Source: CAYQXJ01 sp964421565 (GTDB lineage: Bacteria; Planctomycetota; Brocadiia; SM23-32). Taken from it: a DNA stretch of 18,434 nt. Positions 1 through 8,611 of the stretch are shown here, piece by piece; position 1 is the stretch's first letter; each line of letters opens with the position of its first letter. The DNA is taken from the NCBI GenBank assembly GCA_964421565.1, contig CAYQXJ010000027.1, positions 1-18,434 on the forward strand. The letters are read 5' to 3'. Both the position numbers and the translations under genes were made by a program. The notes beneath the pieces are model-generated. The model saw nothing but the letters and a program-made list of their open reading frames with translations. It made no database searches and was not told the DNA's origin.

Positions 1-1596
1 CTCCGCGTCGCCGCTCAGGAAGGCGGCTCGGCAGAGGTCGCGAAAGCCCTTCAGGTCGCCGCCCTGGCCCATGGCCTCGGCCATAAGCGCCATCTCGTGC
101 GGGACGTTCGTGACCATCCCTTCGGCCTCGATGTCCCTGATGAACTGTTCGCACTCACGGAAGAGTTGCTTCGACGACTTGCCGTTCAGCCGATACGGCA
201 GCGGCTTCCAGAAGCTCGGCGGGTAGAGCAGCTTGATTTTATACGTCAGGGCGTATTCCCACATGTCCTTCCGTCGCGCCTTCTCGAACCCGTACTTCTC
301 CGCTTCGCGCTCCCACGGGGTGCCCGGAATCATGCCTGGAATAGTAACCGGCACGCTGTCGGGCCGCACCCGGCGCAGCAGGTCCATTGTTTCCTCCCTG
401 CTGCGCTCGTCCTCGAACGGCGCGGGGAAGATAACGCTGGTTATGGCGCGGATGCCGGCTTGCTGTGTCTGCCCGAACACAAGTTCCGCGCGCTCGAGGT
501 TCACGTTCTTGTTGAATGCCCGTTTGAGCAACCGCTGGCTGCCGGACTCCAGGCCGTAGAAGATGGCCTCGCATCCGCTGCGCCGCAGCAACTCGAAGTC
601 AGCCCGCGCGATGCCCTGCACGTGCCCGAAACATCCATAGCGCACCTGCAGCCCTTCTTCCACGATCTGCCGCGCAATGCCGAGCGCTACCTCGGCGGAG
701 GTGTTGCTGCCGGAGTAGATGAAGTAACGCGTGTCGAGCTGTTGCATCAGCCGGCGCATCTCGGCGGTGACGCGGCGCGGCGATTTCACGTTCCACTGGC
801 CGCCGCTCTTCTGGGGATGGATGCAGAAGGCGCACCGGTTTGGGCAGCCTCGGCTCTCATCGACGACGCCGATGCGGATCTTCTGATCGCCGGCCAGCGC
901 GGGATAGACCTCCGCGCTGTAATCGGGCATCGGCAGTTCATCGAGCGCGCAAATACCCTCCGCTCTGGTGCTCCGCATCTTTTCGCCTTCACGCCAGACC
1001 AGCCCTGGCAGGTCTTGCCAACGCTGTTCCGCGGTGAGCGCGCGCACAAGGCGGGGGAGCACGATTTCGCCCTCGCCGCATAGGAGCATGTCGAAGGCGT
1101 TCGTATAGTCGAGGATGTGGCGCTGAAAGTAATCCACCTGCGGCCCGCCGGCCACGATCGGCACCCGGGGGATCCGCTCCCGGACGGCTTCGGCAATCGC
1201 AACGGAGCCCGAGAAACCGTCACCGTTCCAGAGCTTCAGACCCACGACGTCGGCCCCAAAGTCCTCGGCCTCCCGGGCCGCCTCGGCTGCGATTCGCAGC
1301 GTCTCCTGCCGCTGGTGGCGTGCCAGGCGCCATCCGGCATAGAGGAACCGCGCTTTCTGCGTCAGAGAGAGGTCTGCCCCTTCCACGAAGAGCTGCTCGG
1401 CCAACGGACGGACCGTGCGTTTCAGCCCCGGTGGGAAGAGACGGGCGAGCGTGCGCACCGTGCCGTAGTCGAGCACGCGGACATCGTGCCCTTCCTCGCG
1501 CAGGCAGCCGGCGAGCGAGGCGAGGCCATTGTCCGGCATCAGGCTACTGGGGGTGTAAGGGTAGCCCGCAAAACTTATGAGAACGACCCGCGCCAT
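1..1596 (-). CDS. B12-binding-domain radical SAM protein (3' end outside window)
   Basis: Reading the minus strand from the ATG at 1596 gives 532 residues without a stop to the window edge, so the C-terminus is missing. The N-terminal ~200 residues look like a cobalamin-binding Rossmann domain: a MARVVLISFAGYPYTP start, then VVGLKLWNGD and PIVAGGPQVDYF, as in BchE-like enzymes. The radical SAM motif follows as RGCPNRCAFC, with cysteines 251, 255 and 258 ready to hold a 4Fe-4S cluster. Further on are FYGLESGSQRLLKR and IPGMIPGTPW, typical of the SAM barrel in this family. GGAGG lies 4 bases before the ATG, which fixes the start. Such enzymes use SAM, often with cobalamin, for methylations or ring rearrangements; the substrate cannot be read from sequence. 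The gene appears to be its own transcription unit, 291 bases after the TPR gene. An anaerobic-type oxidoreductive role is inference. Confidence 0.92.
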   Translation of the reverse strand, partial: MARVVLISFAGYPYTPSSLMPDNGLASLAGCLREEGHDVRVLDYGTVRTLARLFPPGLKRTVRPLAEQLFVEGADLSLTQKARFLYAGWRLARHQRQETLRIAAEAAREAEDFGADVVGLKLWNGDGFSGSVAIAEAVRERIPRVPIVAGGPQVDYFQRHILDYTNAFDMLLCGEGEIVLPRLVRALTAEQRWQDLPGLVWREGEKMRSTRAEGICALDELPMPDYSAEVYPALAGDQKIRIGVVDESRGCPNRCAFCIHPQKSGGQWNVKSPRRVTAEMRRLMQQLDTRYFIYSGSNTSAEVALGIARQIVEEGLQVRYGCFGHVQGIARADFELLRRSGCEAIFYGLESGSQRLLKRAFNKNVNLERAELVFGQTQQAGIRAITSVIFPAPFEDERSREETMDLLRRVRPDSVPVTIPGMIPGTPWEREAEKYGFEKARRKDMWEYALTYKIKLLYPPSFWKPLPYRLNGKSSKQLFRECEQFIRDIEAEGMVTNVPHEMALMAEAMGQGGDLKGFRDLCRAAFLSGDAE

Positions 1597-1614
1597 TGCA
1601 CCTCCGAACCCCTA

Positions 1615-1700
1615 CCCCTGTGTGGTCGCAAAAAGATCCGATTGCTGTTGCTCTACGGAAGTGCAACCACTGTGCCATGCAAACTGCACGGTCACAGGGG
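1615..1700 (-). promoter_or_regulatory. Possible structured 5' leader of the radical SAM gene
   Basis: On the minus strand CCCCTGTG (1693-1700) is the exact complement of CACAGGGG (1615-1622). This 8-base pairing would close a loop holding three nested small hairpins: 1672-1689 (GTGC/GCAC), 1647-1667 (GTTGC/GCAAC) and 1628-1645 (GCAA/TTGC). The fold ends about 12 bases before the GGAGG ribosome site. It matches no riboswitch I recognise; I looked for cobalamin and SAM elements because of the downstream enzyme and saw neither. The inner stems are short, so chance is possible. Confidence 0.3.
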
Positions 1701-1722
1701 GGTTATGGCAACATGACGCGGC

Positions 1723-1752
1723 AGTATAGCTTACGCCGGCTGCAGGCTTCAA
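1723..1752 (-). promoter_or_regulatory. Predicted sigma-70-type promoter for the radical SAM gene
   Basis: Minus-strand TTGAAG (1747-1752), an 18-base spacer, then TATACT (1723-1728), which matches the -10 consensus at five of six bases. Transcription would start near 1716 and give a leader of about 119 bases, long for a simple ribosome site. Confidence 0.45.
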
Positions 1753-1758
1753 TGGTCA

Positions 1759-1777
1759 GCGTTGCAAAACGCAACGC
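1759..1777. repeat. Small perfect inverted repeat upstream of the -35 box
   Basis: GCGTTGC, loop AAAAC, GCAACGC: a 7-base perfect stem lying 6 bases upstream of the predicted -35 box at 1747-1752. It could be an operator or just a chance hairpin. Confidence 0.3.
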
Positions 1778-1847
1778 AGCGACCGGGCCAGTGCGAACCA
1801 CGTGGAGGCCCTGTTCAGAAGCCCTGCTGCGTGAAGGCACCCAGGCC

Positions 1848-1872
1848 GGGGCGGCCAAAGGGGGGCCGCCCC
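1848..1872 (-). terminator. GC-rich hairpin after the TPR gene, possible terminator
   Basis: GGGGCGGCC (1848-1856) and GGCCGCCCC (1864-1872) are exact reverse complements with a 7-base loop. The stem begins 15 bases past the TPR stop codon. There is no T-run on either side, so it may terminate weakly, need Rho, or protect the 3' end of the message. Confidence 0.5.
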
Positions 1873-1887
1873 TCTGCGGCATCGTAT

Positions 1888-4800
1888 TCAACCTTCTATG
1901 TTCTCGAGCGCGCGACGGGCGTCGGCAGCTTCTGGGAAGCTCTGCGAGAGGTTGAGTGCTTCGGTCAACTCGGCGCGCGCATCTTCGGCCCGGCCTGCCT
2001 TCAAGTATGCCATGCCGAGGTGGTAGCGGACGGTGGGATTCGTGGGCATAGCTCTTCGCGCTTGCTCGAGCAGGGGCAGGGCCTGGTCGGTCTCGTCGCG
2101 CAGGTAATGGATCCAGCCCAGCGTGTCCAGGAACGCCGCAGCGCCGGGGGCCGCTTCCACCGCCTTCTGCGCCAGGGGTAGTGCGTTCACAGTGTCACCC
2201 CGCTCCACGGCCAGCATGTAGGCCAGGTTATTGCACGCGATGGGCGCGCTCGCCTCGTCCTCCAACGCCGCGCGGAAGTGGCTTTCGGCCTGTTCGAGCA
2301 TGGCCTGTTCCTGGTAGAGAGAACCCAGCCGGACGTGGATACGGCCGGTCAGCTCGGCAGGCACCCGGTCCAGCGCATCCTCAAGGGTCTGGATCGCGTC
2401 GGAGAACTCCTGATGGCTTGCATAACTTTCGGCAAGCTGAACCCACGCGAACGCGTAGTCGGGATGCCTGTCCAGCAGGGATCGATAGTGCTCCACGGCC
2501 TGCTCGTGCTCTCCCTGTTTGTCGAGCACCCGCGCGTACATCAGGGCCGGCATGGGCTGCTCGGGCAACAGGGCTCTGAGGTCGTCCAGTTCTCGCCGGG
2601 CGGGAGCTACATACCCGGCCCGGCTGAAGACGACGAGCCGGTTCATGGCCTCTGCCGCTTCGCGGCGCTCCGGCGGGCTCAGCTCTGCGAGGGCGCGCAG
2701 CAGCGACTCGCGGTCTTGCCGGTAGCCAAACTCACTGCGCCCGACGGCCTGGTTCTGCTCGACGGCTGCCTCAATCCGCCCGCTCCCTGCCTGCGCCACG
2801 CCCAGCATCCAGCCGACCAGATCCTCGCCGATGGTGCGGGTTCGCTCATTCTGGAGCAGGGCAGAGAGGTCTTCGATCGCCTCGTCCATCTTCCCATTTG
2901 CCTGGCGGGCGACGGCGAGGTGCACCCGGAGCATCAAGCGCTCAGGCAGTTGCTCCACGGCCGTTTCGAACAGGTCTTCGGCCTCCTGCACTCTGCCTGT
3001 GGCGAGGTCAAGGAGGCCGCGGCTGTAGACCGGTGCGTATTGCGGGGCAAGTTCGATGGCGCGGTTGTAGGCCGCACGGGCCTCTTCCGTCTGACCGTCA
3101 CGCCACAGCAGCTCCGCCAGCACGGCATGGGTCTGTGGGCGGTCAGGCTCGTCGGCCGCCAGTTGCTGCGCCAGTTGTATGGCATCTTCTATCTGATTGT
3201 TGAAGACACTCAGGTTGATGAGCAAGGCAGTTGTAGCCGCCTTCCCGAGCCGTTCCTCCGCGCTGGAGAGAACTGCACGCGCCCCCTGCGTGTCGCCTTT
3301 GCGCATCAGCACGCCCACCAGGCCGAGAATCGCGCCGCTGTCCTCCGGGCGCTGCCCCACCAGCCGGCTTAACACTTCCTGCGCCTCGTCCAGATGCCCG
3401 AGCCGCGTCTGGAGCAACCCCAACTCGTAGGCGGCCCTGCTGTCGGGCTCCATCTCAAGCACCTCGCGATAGGCCTCCACGGCTTCAGCGAAGTTACCGA
3501 GCCGGGTCTGCAGCCTCGCGCTGAGAATGAGCAGCCGGTCCGGCCGGCCCTCTTCACGCAGGGCATCGGCCTCGGTCTCGGCAATACTGAGCGCTCGTTC
3601 CAGCTCACCGCGGGCGATGACCGCCGTTGCGTGGAGCAGGGCCAGGTTCTCCAGGTCCTCAGGGCCGTCTCCTGCCGCGACACGCGCCTGCTTATACGCC
3701 TCGTAGCCATCGTGTCGGAAGGGCATCGCGCGGAACGCATCTCGCGCATACTCGGCTGCTCTCTCAGGGGATTCATCGCTTAGCTCCTGCCACATGCGCA
3801 GCGCAGCCTGGTACTGCACTTGCGACATCTCGCGCGCTTGCCTGAGCGAAGCCGGCTGGCTTGCCCCAACGCCGTCGAGGGCCGCGCGCAGCGCACTGCG
3901 CGCTTGCTCGGGTCTGCCCACCAGGAACAGGCATCGGGCGAGTTCCAGGCGGGCCTGTGGCCATGCAGCGTTCCCACGCAATGCATGCTGCAGATGAGTA
4001 ACGGCTTCCTCAATGGGCTCACCACCCGTATCGCCGTGCTGCGCCAGCAGGGATGTGCCCAACAGGTAAGCCGCCGCGCGGCTGTCCGGGCTCTCGGCAA
4101 GCGCCCGACGCGCAGTCTGTTCGCATTCCGGCCAGCGCTCTACGTCGGCCAGCACTTGACCGCGCGCGACCAGTATCGCTTCCTCCGGTTGCCCATCGTC
4201 TGAAGACGCGGCGTCCAGGTGCTCCAGAGCCGCCTCGTAGTTACCCGCCAGCCGTTCCGCCGCTGCCATCAACTGCCGCACTTCGCGGTTGCCGGGCTCA
4301 GCCTGGAGGGCCGGCTCCAGCACAGCGTGTGCCTCGTTCGGACGTGGCACAAACGTGCTCAGGTAATGCTGCGCGACCTTGATGCGCGGCTGCAGCAACG
4401 TCTCATCCAGATCGATAGCGCGCCGATAGGCTTGCACGGCTTCGCCCTGCAGCCGGGCGAGCTCGGGCTGCAGAGCCCGACCCCGAGCAACCTGCTGAGC
4501 GGCTTCTTCGGTCCTGCCGACTGTGCGGTCGTTCTCCGCCTGACGCAGGAACAGACGCCACTTCAGCGCAACAAGCTGAGACTGCTGCATGAGCAGGTCG
4601 CCAAGGCTGGTGAAGGCAAGGGCAGGCTCCGCCGCCTTATCGGCAAACTCACGCGTCAGCTCAACGGCGGGTTCCAGGTCCTCCTCGATGACGGCGTCGC
4701 AGAGCTCGACATCGACAGCAGCGCCCGCTGATCGGATTCTATGCGTCGCCCGCAGCGCCATAATCCGCGCGCGCAGCAGCGCGGCCGCCGGCTCGGCCAT

Positions 4801-5184
4801 TCCCTTCTGCCGTGCCTCGTCGATCTCGGCCTGTGCCTGCTCGAACTCCTTGCGTTCGGTCAGAGCGCGTATGAGGCCCTCCCGTGCGGCGTCCATGTCG
4901 GGGGTGATCTCGAGCGCACGCCGCAGGTTCTCCACGGCAGCCGCCGTGTTGCCGCTGCGCAGATGCAGCATGCCCGTCCGATAGAGCTGCACATCGCGCC
5001 AGCGCAGCCGCTTGTAGGCCAGCGCGCCTATGCCGCCCAGCACGCACAGGATCAACACACCCCAGACAACCAATGCCTTGCGGCTCACGCCCTTTTTCTC
5101 CGCCACCGCGACCATCCTCCCCCCGAGCCGCTCCACAGTCGGCCGGTTAACACTGTTGGCTGCAAACTGTTCTTCCAACACCAC
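1888..5184 (-). CDS. Large membrane-anchored TPR protein
   Basis: The frame encodes 1098 residues. A basic stretch precedes one transmembrane helix at about 37-57 (KALVVWGVLILCVLGGIGAL); the rest, about 1040 residues, is almost wholly tetratricopeptide repeats. Clear units include AVEAYREVLEMEPDSRAAYE, ARAAYNRAIELAPQYAPVYS and the C-terminal LDTLGWIHYLRDETDQALPL. Topology suggests a short cytoplasmic tail and a solenoid outside the membrane. TPR arrays scaffold multiprotein complexes; the partners are unknown. The C-terminus resembles PrsT-type TPR proteins of exosortase systems, but no exosortase or polysaccharide gene is visible. The start is uncertain: GTG at 5184 has AGGA 8 bases upstream, but a promoter overlaps it, and ATG 5115 or GTG 5106 (GGAGG 9 bases before) would leave a more usual short tail. 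It lies 41 bases after the glmU-like gene, so co-transcription is likely. Confidence 0.88.
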   Translation of the reverse strand: MVLEEQFAANSVNRPTVERLGGRMVAVAEKKGVSRKALVVWGVLILCVLGGIGALAYKRLRWRDVQLYRTGMLHLRSGNTAAAVENLRRALEITPDMDAAREGLIRALTERKEFEQAQAEIDEARQKGMAEPAAALLRARIMALRATHRIRSAGAAVDVELCDAVIEEDLEPAVELTREFADKAAEPALAFTSLGDLLMQQSQLVALKWRLFLRQAENDRTVGRTEEAAQQVARGRALQPELARLQGEAVQAYRRAIDLDETLLQPRIKVAQHYLSTFVPRPNEAHAVLEPALQAEPGNREVRQLMAAAERLAGNYEAALEHLDAASSDDGQPEEAILVARGQVLADVERWPECEQTARRALAESPDSRAAAYLLGTSLLAQHGDTGGEPIEEAVTHLQHALRGNAAWPQARLELARCLFLVGRPEQARSALRAALDGVGASQPASLRQAREMSQVQYQAALRMWQELSDESPERAAEYARDAFRAMPFRHDGYEAYKQARVAAGDGPEDLENLALLHATAVIARGELERALSIAETEADALREEGRPDRLLILSARLQTRLGNFAEAVEAYREVLEMEPDSRAAYELGLLQTRLGHLDEAQEVLSRLVGQRPEDSGAILGLVGVLMRKGDTQGARAVLSSAEERLGKAATTALLINLSVFNNQIEDAIQLAQQLAADEPDRPQTHAVLAELLWRDGQTEEARAAYNRAIELAPQYAPVYSRGLLDLATGRVQEAEDLFETAVEQLPERLMLRVHLAVARQANGKMDEAIEDLSALLQNERTRTIGEDLVGWMLGVAQAGSGRIEAAVEQNQAVGRSEFGYRQDRESLLRALAELSPPERREAAEAMNRLVVFSRAGYVAPARRELDDLRALLPEQPMPALMYARVLDKQGEHEQAVEHYRSLLDRHPDYAFAWVQLAESYASHQEFSDAIQTLEDALDRVPAELTGRIHVRLGSLYQEQAMLEQAESHFRAALEDEASAPIACNNLAYMLAVERGDTVNALPLAQKAVEAAPGAAAFLDTLGWIHYLRDETDQALPLLEQARRAMPTNPTVRYHLGMAYLKAGRAEDARAELTEALNLSQSFPEAADARRALENIEG

Positions 5185-5188
5185 CTAC

Positions 5189-5217
5189 AGTATCCTGACG
5201 CTCTGCTTGCGTGTCAA
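5189..5217 (-). promoter_or_regulatory. Predicted internal promoter before the TPR gene
   Basis: Minus-strand TTGACA (5212-5217), exact consensus, a 17-base spacer and GATACT (5189-5194, four of six bases). The predicted start point is near 5182, on top of the longest possible start codon. If real, the message is either leaderless or translated from the downstream starts at 5115 or 5106. Confidence 0.4.
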
Positions 5218-5225
5218 TGATAGCC

Positions 5226-6458
5226 TCACAGCAGCGGAGGCCCCGTCGTAATCAGGCGTTCGTCCCGTGTCATGTCGAACACAGCGTGCAGAAGCCCACG
5301 GCACTCTTTCGTCTGGTCGACCCCGCGGCGCGAGAACATCCGCTCCTGCGTCACCACGGCCTGTTCGGCCGACACCTCGGTAACGGTGCCGAATGACTTC
5401 GCGTAGTTGCAGAAGGAGGCTACGTTCTGCGCCACGTATCCGTAAAGCATGCTCGCCACGCCGACGGACTTGCCGGTGAATATGCTCGTGTTGATCGCGC
5501 TCTTGGCGAAGTCGCCGATGATGCAGCCGAGGAACTGCAGCCCGGTATCAAGGCGCCCACCTTTGTGCTCGTAGCGCACCTCGCCATAGGTGTTCTTCAG
5601 GTCGCTGTTGCTCGTGCCTGCGCCGAGGTTGACCCACGAACCCACGTAGGCGTGCCCCAGGAAGCCGTGATGCTGCTTGTTCGTGTAGGGCTCGATAACG
5701 CTGACCTCGACCTCACCGCCGATCTTGCACGTATGGCCCACACAGGTGAACTCCTTCACAGAGGAGCGCTCGATAATGCGGGATTGCGGCCCAACATATA
5801 GCGGGCCGGTGAAGTACGTGAAGTCGTGCAGCCTCACGCCGTCGCCGAGCACAATGGGCCCGTCGTCGGGGTGGAAGACGGCGGTCTGCGGCACTCGCAC
5901 GTCGTCCCCGACGAACACACCGTCCTGTATCTCGCGCAGACCGTCAGTCTCGATCCTGTGGCTGATGTTGCCGGGGAACAGATCTTCGATCGCGCCGACA
6001 ATATGGAAAGGGTAATCGAAGCTCCGGAACGGTTCACCCTCAGCGAGTGGCAGGCGGCGATCGAGCAAGTGCCCCGAGACGCTATCCACATCCACTTCAG
6101 GCGGCAGCGCTTCGCCTGCGGGCAGCACGGCGGCGGCGATGCGTTGCCCGCTGGTGAACAGCCGGGGCGTGCCCTCCTCGATCAGGCGTCTCAACTTCGC
6201 AACATAGCGCACGTCAGGCGCCAGGCTTGCATTCAATAACAGTGTCGGCCCCGCGCCGGGAGCACCCTTCGGGAAGGCTTGCGCGGTCACAGCCTGCAGG
6301 TGCTCGCGAACCAACCAACTCACGTTCTCTGAAACCAGCCTCGCGATGTCGTAGAGCCGGTAGCACGCGCACGTGACCGCGAACGCAGGCCGCGTCAGGG
6401 ACACCGGACGCAGGTCATCGGCGAACTCGTCCTCAAACAACACGATATTGGGGTTCAT
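5226..6458 (-). CDS. Alternative GlmU-type nucleotidyltransferase / acyltransferase (UDP-GlcNAc synthesis)
   Basis: A 410-residue protein with a divergent nucleotidyltransferase domain (NTP_transf_4 type). It opens MNPNIVLFEDEFADDLRPVS and continues LTRPAFAV, in place of the classical GlmU GxGTRM loop. From about residue 180 comes a left-handed beta-helix of hexapeptide repeats (VFVGDDVRVP, IVLGDGVRLH, LYVGPQSRI, AYVGSWVNLGAGT), with the diagnostic SNSDLKNTYGEVR at 283-295. This matches the bacterial alternative GlmU family, expected to acetylate glucosamine-1-phosphate and couple it to UTP in the cytoplasm. It sits 28 bases after glmS, which makes the substrate precursor, supporting the role. 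GGAAG lies 6 bases before the ATG. A different sugar-1-phosphate substrate cannot be excluded. Family assignment is firm; exact substrate is inferred from context. Confidence 0.86.
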   Translation of the reverse strand: MNPNIVLFEDEFADDLRPVSLTRPAFAVTCACYRLYDIARLVSENVSWLVREHLQAVTAQAFPKGAPGAGPTLLLNASLAPDVRYVAKLRRLIEEGTPRLFTSGQRIAAAVLPAGEALPPEVDVDSVSGHLLDRRLPLAEGEPFRSFDYPFHIVGAIEDLFPGNISHRIETDGLREIQDGVFVGDDVRVPQTAVFHPDDGPIVLGDGVRLHDFTYFTGPLYVGPQSRIIERSSVKEFTCVGHTCKIGGEVEVSVIEPYTNKQHHGFLGHAYVGSWVNLGAGTSNSDLKNTYGEVRYEHKGGRLDTGLQFLGCIIGDFAKSAINTSIFTGKSVGVASMLYGYVAQNVASFCNYAKSFGTVTEVSAEQAVVTQERMFSRRGVDQTKECRGLLHAVFDMTRDERLITTGPPLL

Positions 6459-6486
6459 GTTCTGCTTCCGTTTTGCAGTGCGCCGA

Positions 6487-8313
6487 TCACTCCACGGTCA
6501 CGCTCTTGGCGAGGTTGCGCGGTTTATCGACATCGCAGTCTCGCATTACGGCGATATGGTAGGCGAGCAACTGCAACGGTATAACGGCAAGGATCGGCAC
6601 CAGCGGGTCCAGCGTGGACGGCACGGGTATTGTATGCTCGGCCAGACCGGCCAGTTCGCAATCACCCTCGCGGGTCACGGCGATGATCTGCCCGCCGCGG
6701 GCGCGTATCTCCTGGATGTTGCCGACCATCTTGATCAGCACTCCCTGCTGCGCCGCCAACACCACTGTGGGCATATGCTCGTCAATCAGGGCGATCGGCC
6801 CGTGCTTTAGCTCTGCCGCGGGCACGCCCTCCGCGTGAACGTACGATATTTCCTTCAGCTTCAGCGCGCCCTCCAGTGCCACGGGGTACTCATACAATCG
6901 CCCAATGTACAGGAAGTTCGGCCGGTCGGCGTAATGCTCCGCCACCTCCATGATGTGGTCATTGGCGTCCAGGGCCTGCTGAGCCTGCTCGGGCAGCTTC
7001 TCGAGCGCGTCCAGGTAGTGCAGCGCCTGCTGCAGCGGCATTCCGCGCATGCGACCCATGTGTATGGCCAGCAACGTGAGCACGACGAGCTGGCCGGTGA
7101 ATGCCTTCGTCGAAGCGACGCCGATCTCCGGCCCGGCATGGATGTATACTCCCTGCCCGCACTGCCGGGCGATCGTGGAACCCACAACGTTGCAGACGCC
7201 CATAGCCTCAGCGCCGCGCAGTTGCGCCTCGCGAACGCCCGCCAGCGTATCCGCCGTCTCGCCACTCTGGCTGATGGCGATCATCAGAGTATCGGGCTGG
7301 ACGATGGGATTGGCATAGCGGAACTCGGCCGCGTAGCTCACCTGAGTTGGGACGCGGGCGAGGTTCTCCAGCAGGTACTTGCCCACCAGACCCGCGTGCC
7401 ACGAGGTGCCGCAAGCCAGGATGTGGCATCGCTTCACGCGGCGCAGCAGCGTTTCGTCCAACCCACCCAGCTTGGCGGTCCCCTCGCTGCGTACAATGCG
7501 ACCGCGGAAGGCGCTGTGTATCGTCTCCGGCTGTTCGTGAATCTCCTTCAGCATGAAATGCGGATAGCCACCCCGCTCAATAGCGGGCAGGTCGAACGCC
7601 ACCTCCTGCACTCTCTTCGTGACGGGCTGGGCGTCCATATCGCGCACTTCGAAACCGTCGGCCCTCAGGACCGCTGCGTCCTCATCGTCCAGGTACACCA
7701 CGCGCCGCGTGTGAGCTACCAGCGCAGTAGGGTCGCTCGCCACCAGCATCTCGTCCTTCCCGACCCCTACAACCATGGGGCTGCCCCGTCGGGCGACATA
7801 CAGCTCGCCAGGGTGATCTGCGTGCACGGCTGCGATCCCATAGGTGCCCTCAAGGAGCCTGAGCGCACCGAGGAAGGCTCCTTCGAAGCCTTCCCCGTTC
7901 TCCAGCAGTTCCTCGATCAGGTGGACTATCGTCTCGGAGTCGGTCTCACTTGCGAACGTGTGCCCCTGGCTTTCCAGCTTCGTCCGTAAAGCCGCGTAGT
8001 TCTCGATGATTCCGTTATGCACGATGGCCAGCTTGCCGGAGCAGTCGCAGTGAGGATGGGCGTTTGGGACTGTCGGCGCCCCGTGTGTGGCCCAGCGGGT
8101 GTGTGCAATGCCGCCCCACGCGGCGGTGGCGCGGGCTTTCTCGTCGAGGTCCGCCGCGGATATGCGCCCGACCTCCCGGTGCACCCAGAGCGCACAGCGA
8201 TCTGCCAGGCAGAGCCCCCAGGAATCGTAGCCCCGGTACTCCAACCGCTTCAGACCCTCAATAAGCTTATCGGCGTCGGCGCGTGGACCCACGCATCCGA
8301 AAATACCGCACAT
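6487..8313 (-). CDS. glmS: Glutamine--fructose-6-phosphate aminotransferase (isomerizing)
   Basis: A 608-residue protein of normal GlmS length. It converts fructose-6-phosphate and glutamine to glucosamine-6-phosphate, the first step to UDP-GlcNAc for peptidoglycan and other envelope glycans. The start at 8313 is set by MCGIFGCVG: Cys2 becomes the N-terminal nucleophile after Met removal. A longer frame reaches 8385 but would bury this cysteine. Other glutaminase motifs are HTRWATHG (71-78) and NGIIENY. Two SIS sugar-isomerase domains follow, with CGTS (301-304), SQSGETADT (348-356), GVASTKAFT (398-406) and AEGVPAAELKHGP (494-505). The protein ends DVDKPRNLAKSVTVE, the family's hallmark C-terminus. 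A GGAAGGGG ribosome site precedes the ATG. It is divergent from ribE and heads the unit glmS, glmU-like, TPR. No glmS ribozyme core was recognised upstream. Confidence 0.98.
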   Translation of the reverse strand: MCGIFGCVGPRADADKLIEGLKRLEYRGYDSWGLCLADRCALWVHREVGRISAADLDEKARATAAWGGIAHTRWATHGAPTVPNAHPHCDCSGKLAIVHNGIIENYAALRTKLESQGHTFASETDSETIVHLIEELLENGEGFEGAFLGALRLLEGTYGIAAVHADHPGELYVARRGSPMVVGVGKDEMLVASDPTALVAHTRRVVYLDDEDAAVLRADGFEVRDMDAQPVTKRVQEVAFDLPAIERGGYPHFMLKEIHEQPETIHSAFRGRIVRSEGTAKLGGLDETLLRRVKRCHILACGTSWHAGLVGKYLLENLARVPTQVSYAAEFRYANPIVQPDTLMIAISQSGETADTLAGVREAQLRGAEAMGVCNVVGSTIARQCGQGVYIHAGPEIGVASTKAFTGQLVVLTLLAIHMGRMRGMPLQQALHYLDALEKLPEQAQQALDANDHIMEVAEHYADRPNFLYIGRLYEYPVALEGALKLKEISYVHAEGVPAAELKHGPIALIDEHMPTVVLAAQQGVLIKMVGNIQEIRARGGQIIAVTREGDCELAGLAEHTIPVPSTLDPLVPILAVIPLQLLAYHIAVMRDCDVDKPRNLAKSVTVE

Positions 8314-8548
8314 TCTACGCCCCTTCCCGCACAAGGTGCAGAAACCGTGTAGCCGCACCAGGCCCCGCACACGTTGCCGTGCCAACCCGCCTTGCCTGTT
8401 ACTGCAAGTGAGGTGCCACCTTCGGGCTTGATCTCTACATCATACACGTTCGCGGTTGCCGCACGCACGCGCAGTCCAGCGGGTTCACGCGCCCCCGGCC
8501 GCCACGCCGCCAGTTTTCGCGGTGCCTGCGTGTTCACTTTTTCGAACA

Positions 8549-8572
8549 GGTGTGTGTCAAAACCAACACACC
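8549..8572. repeat. Inverted repeat upstream of the ribE promoter, possible operator
   Basis: GGTGTGT (8549-8555), a 10-base centre, then ACACACC (8566-8572). The arms are perfect and lie about 40 bases upstream of the -35 box, a position more usual for an activator than a repressor. No regulator gene is nearby. Confidence 0.35.
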
Positions 8573-8611
8573 ACTGTGCTCCCTGCTACGCCCGCTACTG
8601 CGCCTCAAGCG

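Noticed and set aside
97..1083. Long plus-strand frame of 328 codons
   Set aside because: It is antisense to the radical SAM gene, whose CxxxCxxC motif and ribosome site are clear; the plus frame has no recognisable domain.
1759..1872. CRISPR-like or tandem repeat array in the 1597-1887 gap
   Set aside because: The gap has two unrelated hairpins and no regularly spaced repeat.
1888..5184. Calling the TPR protein PrsT of an exosortase/PEP-CTERM system
   Set aside because: Only the generic TPR C-terminus is similar; no exosortase, PEP-CTERM or polysaccharide gene is in the window.
8250..8537. Minus-strand 95-codon frame upstream of glmS with a partly protein-like sequence
   Set aside because: It overlaps the glmS start in another frame, begins with an unsupported GTG and has no ribosome site.
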